From Skeletonema tropicum (Eukaryota > Bacillariophyta > Thalassiosirophyceae > Thalassiosirales > Thalassiosiraceae), in assembly GCA_037178625.1 (NCBI GenBank), contig JAWZXG010000050.1:1-64000 (forward strand): a stretch of DNA of 64,000 nt, read 5' to 3'. The notes below the pieces were generated by a model. It was not told where the DNA came from, searched no databases, and was given only the letters and a program-made list of their open reading frames with translations. Numbering within the stretch: the first letter of the stretch is position 1; the number at the start of each line of letters is the position of its first letter. This document shows positions 43,423-58,330 of this stretch, piece after piece. The translations under genes and the position numbers were made by a program.

Positions 43423-45360
43423 ACTCGCCTTCCAGCTCGCTCACACTTCGCATCATTCCACTTCCTCGCTTCGCTCGACGCCACACTACTAAGTAATCGT
43501 CCACCACCGCCGCAATAAACATTACGGCTCGCCGATGATGATGGTGATGATTCGATTATGATGAGGATTGGTGGTGGCGATGATGAGGAGGAGGTGGAAG
43601 ATTAATGATTACTCACCATCACCAATCCCCACCACCGCCACCGCCACCGCTCCTCATCGCGCAACAACCGTTCTAAAATAAACACAGTTCGGCCTCGCTG
43701 CCGCTCGCCCTCACAATACAGAAGCATCGATCAGCGCAGTCTCATCAATGATAGTTGGCACGATGTCAGATCCAAGACGCTGCGCTGAAGAACGACTACT
43801 TTGATCAGCCTCATCATGTTAGGTTGGCACGTTGTATGATCATGATTGGTTGGCACGGTGTGGTTTGGTTGGTTGTTGTTGGTACATTACTGATGAGGAG
43901 TAATGACGATTGGCAAGTTAGGTTGGTACGATGATGTCAATGATGAATTGGTACGATGTGTGTATGGTTTGGATGATACGATGTGGTGTGTACAGTTGTT
44001 GGCACGATGAGGTTTGTGATGGGTTGATTGTTGTGGGATAATGATTGGTTGGCACATGTATGATCATGATGGTTGGTACGATGAGTCAATGAGGGATGGT
44101 ATCGTGAATGTAGTGATTGAATGATGTGGACGGTTCATGTGACTTGTGCCGAGCGTAGCCGAGGCCAGCTAATGGATTTTACACGATCTACGCTTCGTTC
44201 TTCAGCGAAGCGTGCGAGGGCCCCTGCCCGAGCTGTGTTTATCATATTATTGGATGAGCGAGTAGTAAAGCTAATGTTTGAGCAGATGGAAGTTGCCGCT
44301 GTTTTGGATCTTCGCCTCCATCTGTCTGGATCTCATTCCCTCTAAAAGACGCTTTTTCGCGAGGGCTTTGCCCGAGCAGTGATTGTTATTTTACTTGCAA
44401 AGATGGTACTAATCGAGTCAGGGTGAAAAGAGCTTTCCAACGGTGGTCATATTGTATTTTTATCAACTTTTGACTCTTTTGGTGAAATTCTGGATTTGGA
44501 GCCGGATTTCTATCTGCCGGCGGCTTTCTCTAGACCCGTTTTTGACCGAGACGATTGGCTAAATTGGCTCCAATCAGACTCTTAGTACGCCTAATCGATA
44601 GAGCACGATGAGACCTTTCCAAAACGCTACTTATCGTCGTCATTGGCCGTGTAGTAGAGAAGACACGGCCATGTTTATTGTTCGAGCTGGTGTGTGCTGT
44701 GGTAATGGTGTGTGATGGTGAAAAGTGAGTGCCGGATTCTCAAAAAAATCAAGATGCCCGTCTCAAATTGCACACCGCTGATTGAGCTCACAGCTCACCT
44801 CATCAGCTCACACAACATCATCTTCATCCGCTTCGCTTGCACTATGCACTATCCAGCAACGTACGGAGGAGGAGGATGCTGTGAATCAAAGTAAGACTGA
44901 GGAGGAGGAGGATGGTGCTCAGTGGTTGTTGAATGAGGATTTTTTATCCTACGAGTTGGAATATTTGACGCTTTATGGATTTAGGCCGACTCTTCAAGAC
45001 TTTGAAAATGATCGGGCTATGGACAGAAATACCATGAGCAATGATATCAATCATCATCATTCAGAGGGCAAGAAGGGGAAGAATAATGTCATCAAGTCAT
45101 CATCTTCATCAGCAGATGGAAATACATTGGGAGGGTTCGATCTCGAAGATGATTTATTAATTGATCATGCTCAGCATCGCTCCCATCACATGTCACAATT
45201 GAGGAATAATCCACCGCTATCCGCAGCCAAATCCAAACTACTATCACCACCACCATCACCGACATCATATGGAAAGATTTAGATTTACTTGAACTGAAAT
45301 GGATGATGATAGAGAAGAGCCTTTCTATTCCGTCCATAACTTCCCTTGCATTGGTCGTAT

Positions 45361-47541
45361 CAAGGCGATGATGGGTGATTTGGAATCCTCTCAATGCGTT
45401 CTATCGAATAGTAGTACTACCAAGGCCAAACATTGATCCTTTGTCAATCGACTCAACTAAATCGACCCCTAGAAAGTCATGCCCAGCGCCAGATGCCGGA
45501 TCCAGTCTGAAATTTCAACAAAATGAAAAAAAATGACCAAAATGAACCTCCTCATCATCAACATTACCATCATTATCAACATTACCAACAACAATGACAG
45601 CTCACTCGCCTTCCAGCTCGCTCACACTTCGCATCATTCCACTTCCTCGCTTCGCTCGACGCCACACTACTAAGTAATCGTCCACCACCGCCGCAATAAA
45701 CATTACGGCTCGCCGATGATGATGGTGATGATTCGATTATGATGAGGATTGGTGGTGGCGATGATGAGGAGGAGGTGGAAGATTAATGATTACTCACCAT
45801 CACCAATCCCCACCACCGCCACCGCCACCGCTCCTCATCGCGCAACAACCGTTCTAAAATAAACACAGTTCGGCCTCGCTGCCGCTCGCCCTCACAATAC
45901 AGAAGCATCGATCAGCGCAGTCTCATCAATGATAGTTGGCACGATGTCAGATCCAAGACGCTGCGCTGAAGAACGACTACTTTGATCAGCCTCATCATGT
46001 TAGGTTGGCACGTTGTATGATCATGATTGGTTGGCACGGTGTGGTTTGGTTGGTTGTTGTTGGTACATTACTGATGAGGAGTAATGACGATTGGCAAGTT
46101 AGGTTGGTACGATGATGTCAATGATGAATTGGTACGATGTGTGTATGGTTTGGATGATACGATGTGGTGTGTACAGTTGTTGGCACGATGAGGTTTGTGA
46201 TGGGTTGATTGTTGTGGGATAATGATTGGTTGGCACATGTATGATCATGATGGTTGGTACGATGAGTCAATGAGGGATGGTATCGTGAATGTAGTGATTG
46301 AATGATGTGGACGGTTCATGTGACTTGTGCCGAGCGTAGCCGAGGCCAGCTAATGGATTTTACACGATCTACGCTTCGTTCTTCAGCGAAGCGTGCGAGG
46401 GCCCCTGCCCGAGCTGTGTTTATCATATTATTGGATGAGCGAGTAGTAAAGCTAATGTTTGAGCAGATGGAAGTTGCCGCTGTTTTGGATCTTCGCCTCC
46501 ATCTGTCTGGATCTCATTCCCTCTAAAAGACGCTTTTTCGCGAGGGCTTTGCCCGAGCAGTGATTGTTATTTTACTTGCAAAGATGGTACTAATCGAGTC
46601 AGGGTGAAAAGAGCTTTCCAACGGTGGTCATATTGTATTTTTATCAACTTTTGACTCTTTTGGTGAAATTCTGGATTTGGAGCCGGATTTCTATCTGCCG
46701 GCGGCTTTCTCTAGACCCGTTTTTGACCGAGACGATTGGCTAAATTGGCTCCAATCAGACTCTTAGTACGCCTAATCGATAGAGCACGATGAGACCTTTC
46801 CAAAACGCTACTTATCGTCGTCATTGGCCGTGTAGTAGAGAAGACACGGCCATGTTTATTGTTCGAGCTGGTGTGTGCTGTGGTAATGGTGTGTGATGGT
46901 GAAAAGTGAGTGCCGGATTCTCAAAAAAATCAAGATGCCCGTCTCAAATTGCACACCGCTGATTGAGCTCACAGCTCACCTCATCAGCTCACACAACATC
47001 ATCTTCATCCGCTTCGCTTGCACTATGCACTATCCAGCAACGTACGGAGGAGGAGGATGCTGTGAATCAAAGTAAGACTGAGGAGGAGGAGGATGGTGCT
47101 CAGTGGTTGTTGAATGAGGATTTTTTATCCTACGAGTTGGAATATTTGACGCTTTATGGATTTAGGCCGACTCTTCAAGACTTTGAAAATGATCGGGCTA
47201 TGGACAGAAATACCATGAGCAATGATATCAATCATCATCATTCAGAGGGCAAGAAGGGGAAGAATAATGTCATCAAGTCATCATCTTCATCAGCAGATGG
47301 AAATACATTGGGAGGGTTCGATCTCGAAGATGATTTATTAATTGATCATGCTCAGCATCGCTCCCATCACATGTCACAATTGAGGAATAATCCACCGCTA
47401 TCCGCAGCCAAATCCAAACTACTATCACCACCACCATCACCGACATCATATGGAAAGATTTAGATTTACTTGAACTGAAATGGATGATGATAGAGAAGAG
47501 CCTTTCTATTCCGTCCATAACTTCCCTTGCATTGGTCGTAT
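45361..47541 (+). repeat. Tandem unit 14 (long class, 2,181 bp)
   Basis: Standard long unit; ORFs at 46302-46526 and 46963-47463. Confidence 0.95.
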
Positions 47542-49656
47542 CAAGGCGATGATGGGTGATTTGGAATCCTCTCAATGCGTTCTATCGAATAGTAGTACTA
47601 CCAAGGCCAAACATTGATCCTTTGTCAATCGACTCAACTAAATCGACCCCTAGAAAGTCATGCCCAGCGCCAGATGCCGGATCCAGTCTGAAATTTCAAC
47701 AAAATGAAAAAAAATGACCAAAATGAACCTCCTCATCATCAACATTACCATCATTATCAACATTACCAACAACAATGACAGCTCACTCGCCTTCCAGCTC
47801 GCTCACACTTCGCATCATTCCACTTCCTCGCTTCGCTCGACGCCACACTACTAAGTAATCGTCCACCACCGCCGCAATAAACATTACGGCTCGCCGATGA
47901 TGATGGTGATGATTCAATCCTCACCCACCACCGCCACCGCCACCGCTCCTCATCGCGCAACAACCGTTCTAAAATAAACACAGTTCGGCCTCGCTGCCGC
48001 TCGCCCTCACAATACAGAAGCATCGATCAGCGCAGTCTCATCAATGATAGTTGGCACGATGTCAGATCCAAGACGCTGCGCTGAAGAACGACTACTTTGA
48101 TCAGCCTCATCATGTTAGGTTGGCACGTTGTATGATCATGATTGGTTGGCACGGTGTGGTTTGGTTGGTTGTTGTTGGTACATTACTGATGAGGAGTAAT
48201 GACGATTGGCAAGTTAGGTTGGTACGATGATGTCAATGATGAATTGGTACGATGTGTGTATGGTTTGGATGATACGATGTGGTGTGTACAGTTGTTGGCA
48301 CGATGAGGTTTGTGATGGGTTGATTGTTGTGGGATAATGATTGGTTGGCACATGTATGATCATGATGGTTGGTACGATGAGTCAATGAGGGATGGTATCG
48401 TGAATGTAGTGATTGAATGATGTGGACGGTTCATGTGACTTGTGCCGAGCGTAGCCGAGGCCAGCTAATGGATTTTACACGATCTACGCTTCGTTCTTCA
48501 GCGAAGCGTGCGAGGGCCCCTGCCCGAGCTGTGTTTATCATATTATTGGATGAGCGAGTAGTAAAGCTAATGTTTGAGCAGATGGAAGTTGCCGCTGTTT
48601 TGGATCTTCGCCTCCATCTGTCTGGATCTCATTCCCTCTAAAAGACGCTTTTTCGCGAGGGCTTTGCCCGAGCAGTGATTGTTATTTTACTTGCAAAGAT
48701 GGTACTAATCGAGTCAGGGTGAAAAGAGCTTTCCAACGGTGGTCATATTGTATTTTTATCAACTTTTGACTCTTTTGGTGAAATTCTGGATTTGGAGCCG
48801 GATTTCTATCTGCCGGCGGCTTTCTCTAGACCCGTTTTTGACCGAGACGATTGGCTAAATTGGCTCCAATCAGACTCTTAGTACGCCTAATCGATAGAGC
48901 ACGATGAGACCTTTCCAAAACGCTACTTATCGTCGTCATTGGCCGTGTAGTAGAGAAGACACGGCCATGTTTATTGTTCGAGCTGGTGTGTGCTGTGGTA
49001 ATGGTGTGTGATGGTGAAAAGTGAGTGCCGGATTCTCAAAAAAATCAAGATGCCCGTCTCAAATTGCACACCGCTGATTGAGCTCACAGCTCACCTCATC
49101 AGCTCACACAACATCATCTTCATCCGCTTCGCTTGCACTATGCACTATCCAGCAACGTACGGAGGAGGAGGATGCTGTGAATCAAAGTAAGACTGAGGAG
49201 GAGGAGGATGGTGCTCAGTGGTTGTTGAATGAGGATTTTTTATCCTACGAGTTGGAATATTTGACGCTTTATGGATTTAGGCCGACTCTTCAAGACTTTG
49301 AAAATGATCGGGCTATGGACAGAAATACCATGAGCAATGATATCAATCATCATCATTCAGAGGGCAAGAAGGGGAAGAATAATGTCATCAAGTCATCATC
49401 TTCATCAGCAGATGGAAATACATTGGGAGGGTTCGATCTCGAAGATGATTTATTAATTGATCATGCTCAGCATCGCTCCCATCACATGTCACAATTGAGG
49501 AATAATCCACCGCTATCCGCAGCCAAATCCAAACTACTATCACCACCACCATCACCGACATCATATGGAAAGATTTAGATTTACTTGAACTGAAATGGAT
49601 GATGATAGAGAAGAGCCTTTCTATTCCGTCCATAACTTCCCTTGCATTGGTCGTAT
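47542..49656 (+). repeat. Tandem unit 15 (short class, 2,115 bp)
   Basis: Standard short unit; ORFs at 48417-48641 and 49078-49578. Confidence 0.95.
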
Positions 49657-51837
49657 CAAGGCGATGATGGGTGATTTGGAATCCTCTCAATGCGTTCTAT
49701 CGAATAGTAGTACTACCAAGGCCAAACATTGATCCTTTGTCAATCGACTCAACTAAATCGACCCCTAGAAAGTCATGCCCAGCGCCAGATGCCGGATCCA
49801 GTCTGAAATTTCAACAAAATGAAAAAAAATGACCAAAATGAACCTCCTCATCATCAACATTACCATCATTATCAACATTACCAACAACAATGACAGCTCA
49901 CTCGCCTTCCAGCTCGCTCACACTTCGCATCATTCCACTTCCTCGCTTCGCTCGACGCCACACTACTAAGTAATCGTCCACCACCGCCGCAATAAACATT
50001 ACGGCTCGCCGATGATGATGGTGATGATTCGATTATGATGAGGATTGGTGGTGGCGATGATGAGGAGGAGGTGGAAGATTAATGATTACTCACCATCACC
50101 AATCCCCACCACCGCCACCGCCACCGCTCCTCATCGCGCAACAACCGTTCTAAAATAAACACAGTTCGGCCTCGCTGCCGCTCGCCCTCACAATACAGAA
50201 GCATCGATCAGCGCAGTCTCATCAATGATAGTTGGCACGATGTCAGATCCAAGACGCTGCGCTGAAGAACGACTACTTTGATCAGCCTCATCATGTTAGG
50301 TTGGCACGTTGTATGATCATGATTGGTTGGCACGGTGTGGTTTGGTTGGTTGTTGTTGGTACATTACTGATGAGGAGTAATGACGATTGGCAAGTTAGGT
50401 TGGTACGATGATGTCAATGATGAATTGGTACGATGTGTGTATGGTTTGGATGATACGATGTGGTGTGTACAGTTGTTGGCACGATGAGGTTTGTGATGGG
50501 TTGATTGTTGTGGGATAATGATTGGTTGGCACATGTATGATCATGATGGTTGGTACGATGAGTCAATGAGGGATGGTATCGTGAATGTAGTGATTGAATG
50601 ATGTGGACGGTTCATGTGACTTGTGCCGAGCGTAGCCGAGGCCAGCTAATGGATTTTACACGATCTACGCTTCGTTCTTCAGCGAAGCGTGCGAGGGCCC
50701 CTGCCCGAGCTGTGTTTATCATATTATTGGATGAGCGAGTAGTAAAGCTAATGTTTGAGCAGATGGAAGTTGCCGCTGTTTTGGATCTTCGCCTCCATCT
50801 GTCTGGATCTCATTCCCTCTAAAAGACGCTTTTTCGCGAGGGCTTTGCCCGAGCAGTGATTGTTATTTTACTTGCAAAGATGGTACTAATCGAGTCAGGG
50901 TGAAAAGAGCTTTCCAACGGTGGTCATATTGTATTTTTATCAACTTTTGACTCTTTTGGTGAAATTCTGGATTTGGAGCCGGATTTCTATCTGCCGGCGG
51001 CTTTCTCTAGACCCGTTTTTGACCGAGACGATTGGCTAAATTGGCTCCAATCAGACTCTTAGTACGCCTAATCGATAGAGCACGATGAGACCTTTCCAAA
51101 ACGCTACTTATCGTCGTCATTGGCCGTGTAGTAGAGAAGACACGGCCATGTTTATTGTTCGAGCTGGTGTGTGCTGTGGTAATGGTGTGTGATGGTGAAA
51201 AGTGAGTGCCGGATTCTCAAAAAAATCAAGATGCCCGTCTCAAATTGCACACCGCTGATTGAGCTCACAGCTCACCTCATCAGCTCACACAACATCATCT
51301 TCATCCGCTTCGCTTGCACTATGCACTATCCAGCAACGTACGGAGGAGGAGGATGCTGTGAATCAAAGTAAGACTGAGGAGGAGGAGGATGGTGCTCAGT
51401 GGTTGTTGAATGAGGATTTTTTATCCTACGAGTTGGAATATTTGACGCTTTATGGATTTAGGCCGACTCTTCAAGACTTTGAAAATGATCGGGCTATGGA
51501 CAGAAATACCATGAGCAATGATATCAATCATCATCATTCAGAGGGCAAGAAGGGGAAGAATAATGTCATCAAGTCATCATCTTCATCAGCAGATGGAAAT
51601 ACATTGGGAGGGTTCGATCTCGAAGATGATTTATTAATTGATCATGCTCAGCATCGCTCCCATCACATGTCACAATTGAGGAATAATCCACCGCTATCCG
51701 CAGCCAAATCCAAACTACTATCACCACCACCATCACCGACATCATATGGAAAGATTTAGATTTACTTGAACTGAAATGGATGATGATAGAGAAGAGCCTT
51801 TCTATTCCGTCCATAACTTCCCTTGCATTGGTCGTAT
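49657..51837 (+). repeat. Tandem unit 16 (long class, 2,181 bp)
   Basis: Standard long unit; ORFs at 50598-50822 and 51259-51759. Confidence 0.95.
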
Positions 51838-53952
51838 CAAGGCGATGATGGGTGATTTGGAATCCTCTCAATGCGTTCTATCGAATAGTAGTACTACCAA
51901 GGCCAAACATTGATCCTTTGTCAATCGACTCAACTAAATCGACCCCTAGAAAGTCATGCCCAGCGCCAGATGCCGGATCCAGTCTGAAATTTCAACAAAA
52001 TGAAAAAAAATGACCAAAATGAACCTCCTCATCATCAACATTACCATCATTATCAACATTACCAACAACAATGACAGCTCACTCGCCTTCCAGCTCGCTC
52101 ACACTTCGCATCATTCCACTTCCTCGCTTCGCTCGACGCCACACTACTAAGTAATCGTCCACCACCGCCGCAATAAACATTACGGCTCGCCGATGATGAT
52201 GGTGATGATTCAATCCTCACCCACCACCGCCACCGCCACCGCTCCTCATCGCGCAACAACCGTTCTAAAATAAACACAGTTCGGCCTCGCTGCCGCTCGC
52301 CCTCACAATACAGAAGCATCGATCAGCGCAGTCTCATCAATGATAGTTGGCACGATGTCAGATCCAAGACGCTGCGCTGAAGAACGACTACTTTGATCAG
52401 CCTCATCATGTTAGGTTGGCACGTTGTATGATCATGATTGGTTGGCACGGTGTGGTTTGGTTGGTTGTTGTTGGTACATTACTGATGAGGAGTAATGACG
52501 ATTGGCAAGTTAGGTTGGTACGATGATGTCAATGATGAATTGGTACGATGTGTGTATGGTTTGGATGATACGATGTGGTGTGTACAGTTGTTGGCACGAT
52601 GAGGTTTGTGATGGGTTGATTGTTGTGGGATAATGATTGGTTGGCACATGTATGATCATGATGGTTGGTACGATGAGTCAATGAGGGATGGTATCGTGAA
52701 TGTAGTGATTGAATGATGTGGACGGTTCATGTGACTTGTGCCGAGCGTAGCCGAGGCCAGCTAATGGATTTTACACGATCTACGCTTCGTTCTTCAGCGA
52801 AGCGTGCGAGGGCCCCTGCCCGAGCTGTGTTTATCATATTATTGGATGAGCGAGTAGTAAAGCTAATGTTTGAGCAGATGGAAGTTGCCGCTGTTTTGGA
52901 TCTTCGCCTCCATCTGTCTGGATCTCATTCCCTCTAAAAGACGCTTTTTCGCGAGGGCTTTGCCCGAGCAGTGATTGTTATTTTACTTGCAAAGATGGTA
53001 CTAATCGAGTCAGGGTGAAAAGAGCTTTCCAACGGTGGTCATATTGTATTTTTATCAACTTTTGACTCTTTTGGTGAAATTCTGGATTTGGAGCCGGATT
53101 TCTATCTGCCGGCGGCTTTCTCTAGACCCGTTTTTGACCGAGACGATTGGCTAAATTGGCTCCAATCAGACTCTTAGTACGCCTAATCGATAGAGCACGA
53201 TGAGACCTTTCCAAAACGCTACTTATCGTCGTCATTGGCCGTGTAGTAGAGAAGACACGGCCATGTTTATTGTTCGAGCTGGTGTGTGCTGTGGTAATGG
53301 TGTGTGATGGTGAAAAGTGAGTGCCGGATTCTCAAAAAAATCAAGATGCCCGTCTCAAATTGCACACCGCTGATTGAGCTCACAGCTCACCTCATCAGCT
53401 CACACAACATCATCTTCATCCGCTTCGCTTGCACTATGCACTATCCAGCAACGTACGGAGGAGGAGGATGCTGTGAATCAAAGTAAGACTGAGGAGGAGG
53501 AGGATGGTGCTCAGTGGTTGTTGAATGAGGATTTTTTATCCTACGAGTTGGAATATTTGACGCTTTATGGATTTAGGCCGACTCTTCAAGACTTTGAAAA
53601 TGATCGGGCTATGGACAGAAATACCATGAGCAATGATATCAATCATCATCATTCAGAGGGCAAGAAGGGGAAGAATAATGTCATCAAGTCATCATCTTCA
53701 TCAGCAGATGGAAATACATTGGGAGGGTTCGATCTCGAAGATGATTTATTAATTGATCATGCTCAGCATCGCTCCCATCACATGTCACAATTGAGGAATA
53801 ATCCACCGCTATCCGCAGCCAAATCCAAACTACTATCACCACCACCATCACCGACATCATATGGAAAGATTTAGATTTACTTGAACTGAAATGGATGATG
53901 ATAGAGAAGAGCCTTTCTATTCCGTCCATAACTTCCCTTGCATTGGTCGTAT
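51838..53952 (+). repeat. Tandem unit 17 (short class, 2,115 bp)
   Basis: Standard short unit; ORFs at 52713-52937 and 53374-53874. It is the last unit with an exact class length. Confidence 0.95.
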
Positions 53953-56145
53953 CAAGGCGATGATGGGTGATTTGGAATCCTCTCAATGCGTTCTATCGAA
54001 TAGTAGTACTACCAAGGCCAAACATTGATCCTTTGTCAATCGACTCAACTAAATCGACCCCTAGAAAGTCATGCCCAGCGCCAGATGCCGGATCCAGTCT
54101 GAAATTTCAACAAAATGAAAAAAAATGACCAAAATGAACCTCCTCATCATCAACATTACCATCATTATCAACATTACCAACAACAATGACAGCTCACTCG
54201 CCTTCCAGCTCGCTCACACTTCGCATCATTCCACTTCCTCGCTTCGCTCGACGCCACACTACTAAGTAATCGTCCACCACCGCCGCAATAAACATTACGG
54301 CTCGCCGATGATGATGGTGATGATTCGATTATGATGAGGATTGGTGGTGGCGATGATGAGGAGGAGGTGGAAGATTAATGATTACTCACCATCACCAATC
54401 CCCACCACCGCCACCGCCACCGCTCCTCATCGCGCAACAAACCGTTCTAAAATAAACACAGTTCGGCCTCGCTGCCGCTCGCCCTCACAATACAGAAGCA
54501 TCGATCAGCGCAGTCTCATCAATGATAGTTGGCACGATGTCAGATCCAAGACGCTGCGCTGAAGAACGACTACTTTGATCAGCCTCATCATGTTAGGTTG
54601 GCACGTTGTATGATCATGATTGGTTGGCACGGTGTGGTTTGGTTGGTTGTTGTTGGTACATTACTGATGAGGAGTAATGACGATTGGCAAGTTAGGTTGG
54701 TACGATGATGTCAATGATGAATTGGTACGATGTGTGTATGGTTTGGATGATACGATGTGGTGTGTACAGTTGTTGGCACGATGAGGTTTGTGATGGGTTG
54801 ATTGTTGTGGGATAATGATTGGTTGGCACATGTATGATCATGATGGTTGGTACGATGAGTCAATGAGGGATGGTATCGTATCGTGAATGTAGTGATTGAA
54901 TGATGTGGACGGTTTCATGTGACTTGTGCCGAGCGTAGCCGAGGCCAGCTAATGGATTTTACACGATCTACGCTTCGTTCTTCAGCGAAGCGTGCGAGGG
55001 CCCCTGCCCGAGCTGTGTTTATCATATTATTGGATGAGCGAGTAGTAAAGCTAATGTTTGAGCAGATGGAAGTTGCCGCTGTTTTGGATCTTCGCCTCCA
55101 TCTGTCTGGATCTCATTCCCTCTAAAAGACGCTTTTTCGCGAGGGCTTTGCCCGAGCAGTGATTGTTATTTTACTTGCAAAGATGGTACTAATCGAGTCA
55201 GGGTGAAAAGAGCTTTCCAACGGTGGTCATATTGTATTTTTATCAACTTTTGACTCTTTTGGTGAAATTCTGGATTTGGAGCCGGATTTCTATCTGCCGG
55301 CGGCTTTCTCTAGACCCGTTTTTGACCGAGACGATTGGCTAAATTGGCTCCAATCAGACTCTTAGTACGCCTAATCGATAGAAGCACGATGAGACCTTTC
55401 CAAAACGCTACTTATCGTCGTCATTGGCCGTGTAGTAGAGAAGACACGGCCATGTTTATTGTTCGAGCTGGTGTGTGCTGTGGTAATGGTGTGTGATGGT
55501 GAAAAGTGAGTGCCGGATTCTCAAAAAAAATCAAGATGCCCGTCTCAAATTGCACACCGCTGATTGAGCTCACAGCTCACCTCATCAGCTCACACAACAT
55601 CATCTTCATCCGCTTCGCTTGCACTATGCACTATCCAGCAACGTACGGAGGAGGAGGATGCTGTGAATCAAAGTAAGACTGAGGAGGAGGAGGATGGTGC
55701 TCAGTGGTTGTTTGAATGAGGATTTTTTATCCTACGAGTTGGAAAATATTTGACGCTTTATGGATTTAGGCCGACTCTTCAAGACTTTGAAAATGATCGG
55801 GCTATGGACAGAAATACCATGAGCAATGATATCAATCATCATCATTCAGAGGGCAAGAAGGGGAAGAATAATGTCATCAAGTCATCATCTTCATCAGCAG
55901 ATGGAAATACATTGGGAGGGTTCGATCTCGAAGATGATTTATTAATTGATCATGCTCAGCATCGCTCCCATCACATGTCACAATTGAGGAATAATCCACC
56001 GCTATCCGCAGCCAAATCCAAACTACTATCACCACCACCATCACCGACATCATATGGAAAGATTTAGATTTACTTGAACTGAAATGGATGATGATAGAGA
56101 AGAGCCTTTCTATTCCGTCCATAACTTCCCTTGCATTGGTCGTAT
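53953..56145 (+). repeat. Tandem unit 18 (long class, 2,193 bp, insertion-rich)
   Basis: Twelve extra bases relative to the long unit, all small insertions: an A near 54440, ATCGT near 54876, a T near 54914, an A near 55382, an A in the A-run near 55527, a T near 55711 and AA near 55744. They break both ORFs (remnants 54919-55125, 55750-56067). Confidence 0.9.
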
Positions 56146-58330
56146 CAAGGCGATGATGGGTGATTTGGAATCCTCTCAATGCGTTCTATCGAATAGTAGT
56201 ACTACCAAGGCCAAACATTGATCCTTTGTCAATCGACTCAACTAAATCGACCCCTAGAAAGTCATGCCCAGCGCCAGATGCCGGATCCAGTCTGAAATTT
56301 CAACAAAATGAAAAAAATGACCAAAATGAACCTCCTCATCATCAACATTACCATCATTATCAACATTACCAACAACAATGACAGCTCACTCGCCTTCCAG
56401 CTCGCTCACACTTCGCATCATTCCACTTCCTCGCTTCGCTCGACGCCACACTACTAAGTAATCGTCCACCACCGCCGCAATAAACATTACGGCTCGCCGA
56501 TGATGATGGTGATGATTCGATTATGATGAGGATTGGTGGTGGCGATGATGAGGAGGAGGTGGAAGATTAATGATTACTCACCATCACCAATCCCCACCAC
56601 CGCCACCGCCACCGCTCCTCATCGCGCAACAACCGTTCTAAAATAAACACAGTTCGGCCTCGCTGCCGCTCGCCCTCACAATACAGAAGCATCGATCAGC
56701 GCAGTCTCATCAATGATAGTTGGCACGATGTCAGATCCAAGACGCTGCGCTGAAGAACGACTACTTTGATCAGCCTCATCATGTTAGGTTGGCACGTTGT
56801 ATGATCATGATTGGTTGGCACGGTGTGGTTTGGTTGGTTGTTGTTGGTACATTACTGATGAGGAGTAATGACGATTGGCAAGTTAGGTTGGTACGATGAT
56901 GTCAATGATGAATTGGTACGATGTGTGTATGGTTTGGATGATACGATGTGGTGTGTACAGTTGTTGGCACGATGAGGTTTGTGATGGGTTGATTGTTGTG
57001 GGATAATGATTGGTTGGCACATGTATGATCATGATGGTTGGTACGATGAGTCAATGAGGGATGGTATCGTGAATGTAGTGATTGAATGATGTGGAACGGT
57101 TCATGTGACTTGTGCCGAGCGTAGCCGAGGCCAGCTAATGGATTTTACACGATCTACGCTTCGTTCTTCAGCGAAGCGTGCGAGGGCCCCTGCCCGAGCT
57201 GTGTTTATCATATTATTGGATGAGCGAGTAGTAAAGCTAATGTTTGAGCAGATGGAAGTTGCCGCTGTTTTGGATCTTCGCCTCCATCTGTCTGGATCTC
57301 ATTCCCTCTAAAAGACGCTTTTTCGCGAGGGGGGCTTTGCCCGAGCAGTGATTGTTATTTTACTTGCAAAGATGGTACTAATCGAGTCAGGGTGAAAAGA
57401 GCTTTCCAACGGTGGTCATATTGTATTTTTATCAACTTTTGACTCTTTTGGTGAAATTCTGGATTTGGAGCCGGATTTCTATCTGCCGGCGGCTTTCTCT
57501 AGACCCGTTTTTGACCGAGACGATTGGCTAAATTGGCTCCAATCAGACTCTTAGTACGCCTAATCGATAGAGCACGATGAGACCTTTCCAAAACGCTACT
57601 TATCGTCGTCATTGGCCGTGTAGTAGAGAAGACACGGCCATGTTTATTGTTCGAGCTGGTGTGTGCTGTGGTAATGGTGTGTGATGGTGGAAAAGTGAGT
57701 GCCGGATTCTCAAAAAAATCAAGATGCCCGTCTCAAATTGCACACCGCTGATTGAGCTCACAGCTCACCTCATCAGCTCACACAACATCATCTTCATCCG
57801 CTTCGCTTGCACTATGCACTATCCAGCAACGTACGGAGGAGGAGGATGCTGTGAATCAAAGTAAGACTGAGGAGGAGGAGGATGGTGCTCAGTGGTTGTT
57901 GAATGAGGATTTTTTATCCTACGAGTTGGAATATTTGACGCTTTATGGATTTAGGCCGACTCTTCAAGACTTTGAAAATGATCGGGCTATGGACAGAAAT
58001 ACCATGAGCAATGATATCAATCATCATCATTCAGAGGGCAAGAAGGGGAAGAATAATGTCATCAAGTCATCATCTTCATCAGCAGATGGAAATACATTGG
58101 GAGGGTTCGATCTCGAAGATGATTTATTAATTGATCATGCTCAGCATCGCTCCCATCACATGTCACAATTGAGGAATAATCCACCGCTATCCGCAGCCAA
58201 ATCCAAACTACTATCACCACCACCATCACCGACATCATATGGAAAGATTTAGATTTACTTGAACTGAAATGGATGATGATAGAGAAGAGCCTTTCTATTC
58301 CGTCCATAACTTCCCTTGCATTGGTCGTAT
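56146..58330 (+). repeat. Tandem unit 19 (long class, 2,185 bp, insertion-rich)
   Basis: Indels: one A lost near 56310, one A gained near 57094, GGG gained near 57330 and one G gained near 57690. Exon-like ORF intact at 57752-58252. Confidence 0.9.

Larger units (their letters stand above)
39026..45360 (+). repeat. Tandem unit 13 (long class), interrupted by a Penelope-like element
   Basis: Host parts are 39026-39272 and 43422-45360. Removing the element and one CACT copy leaves 2,182 bp, a long unit with one extra T (near 39250). The break lies in the sequence GACAGCTCACTCGCC. ORFs of the right part are at 44121-44345 and 44782-45282. Confidence 0.95.
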
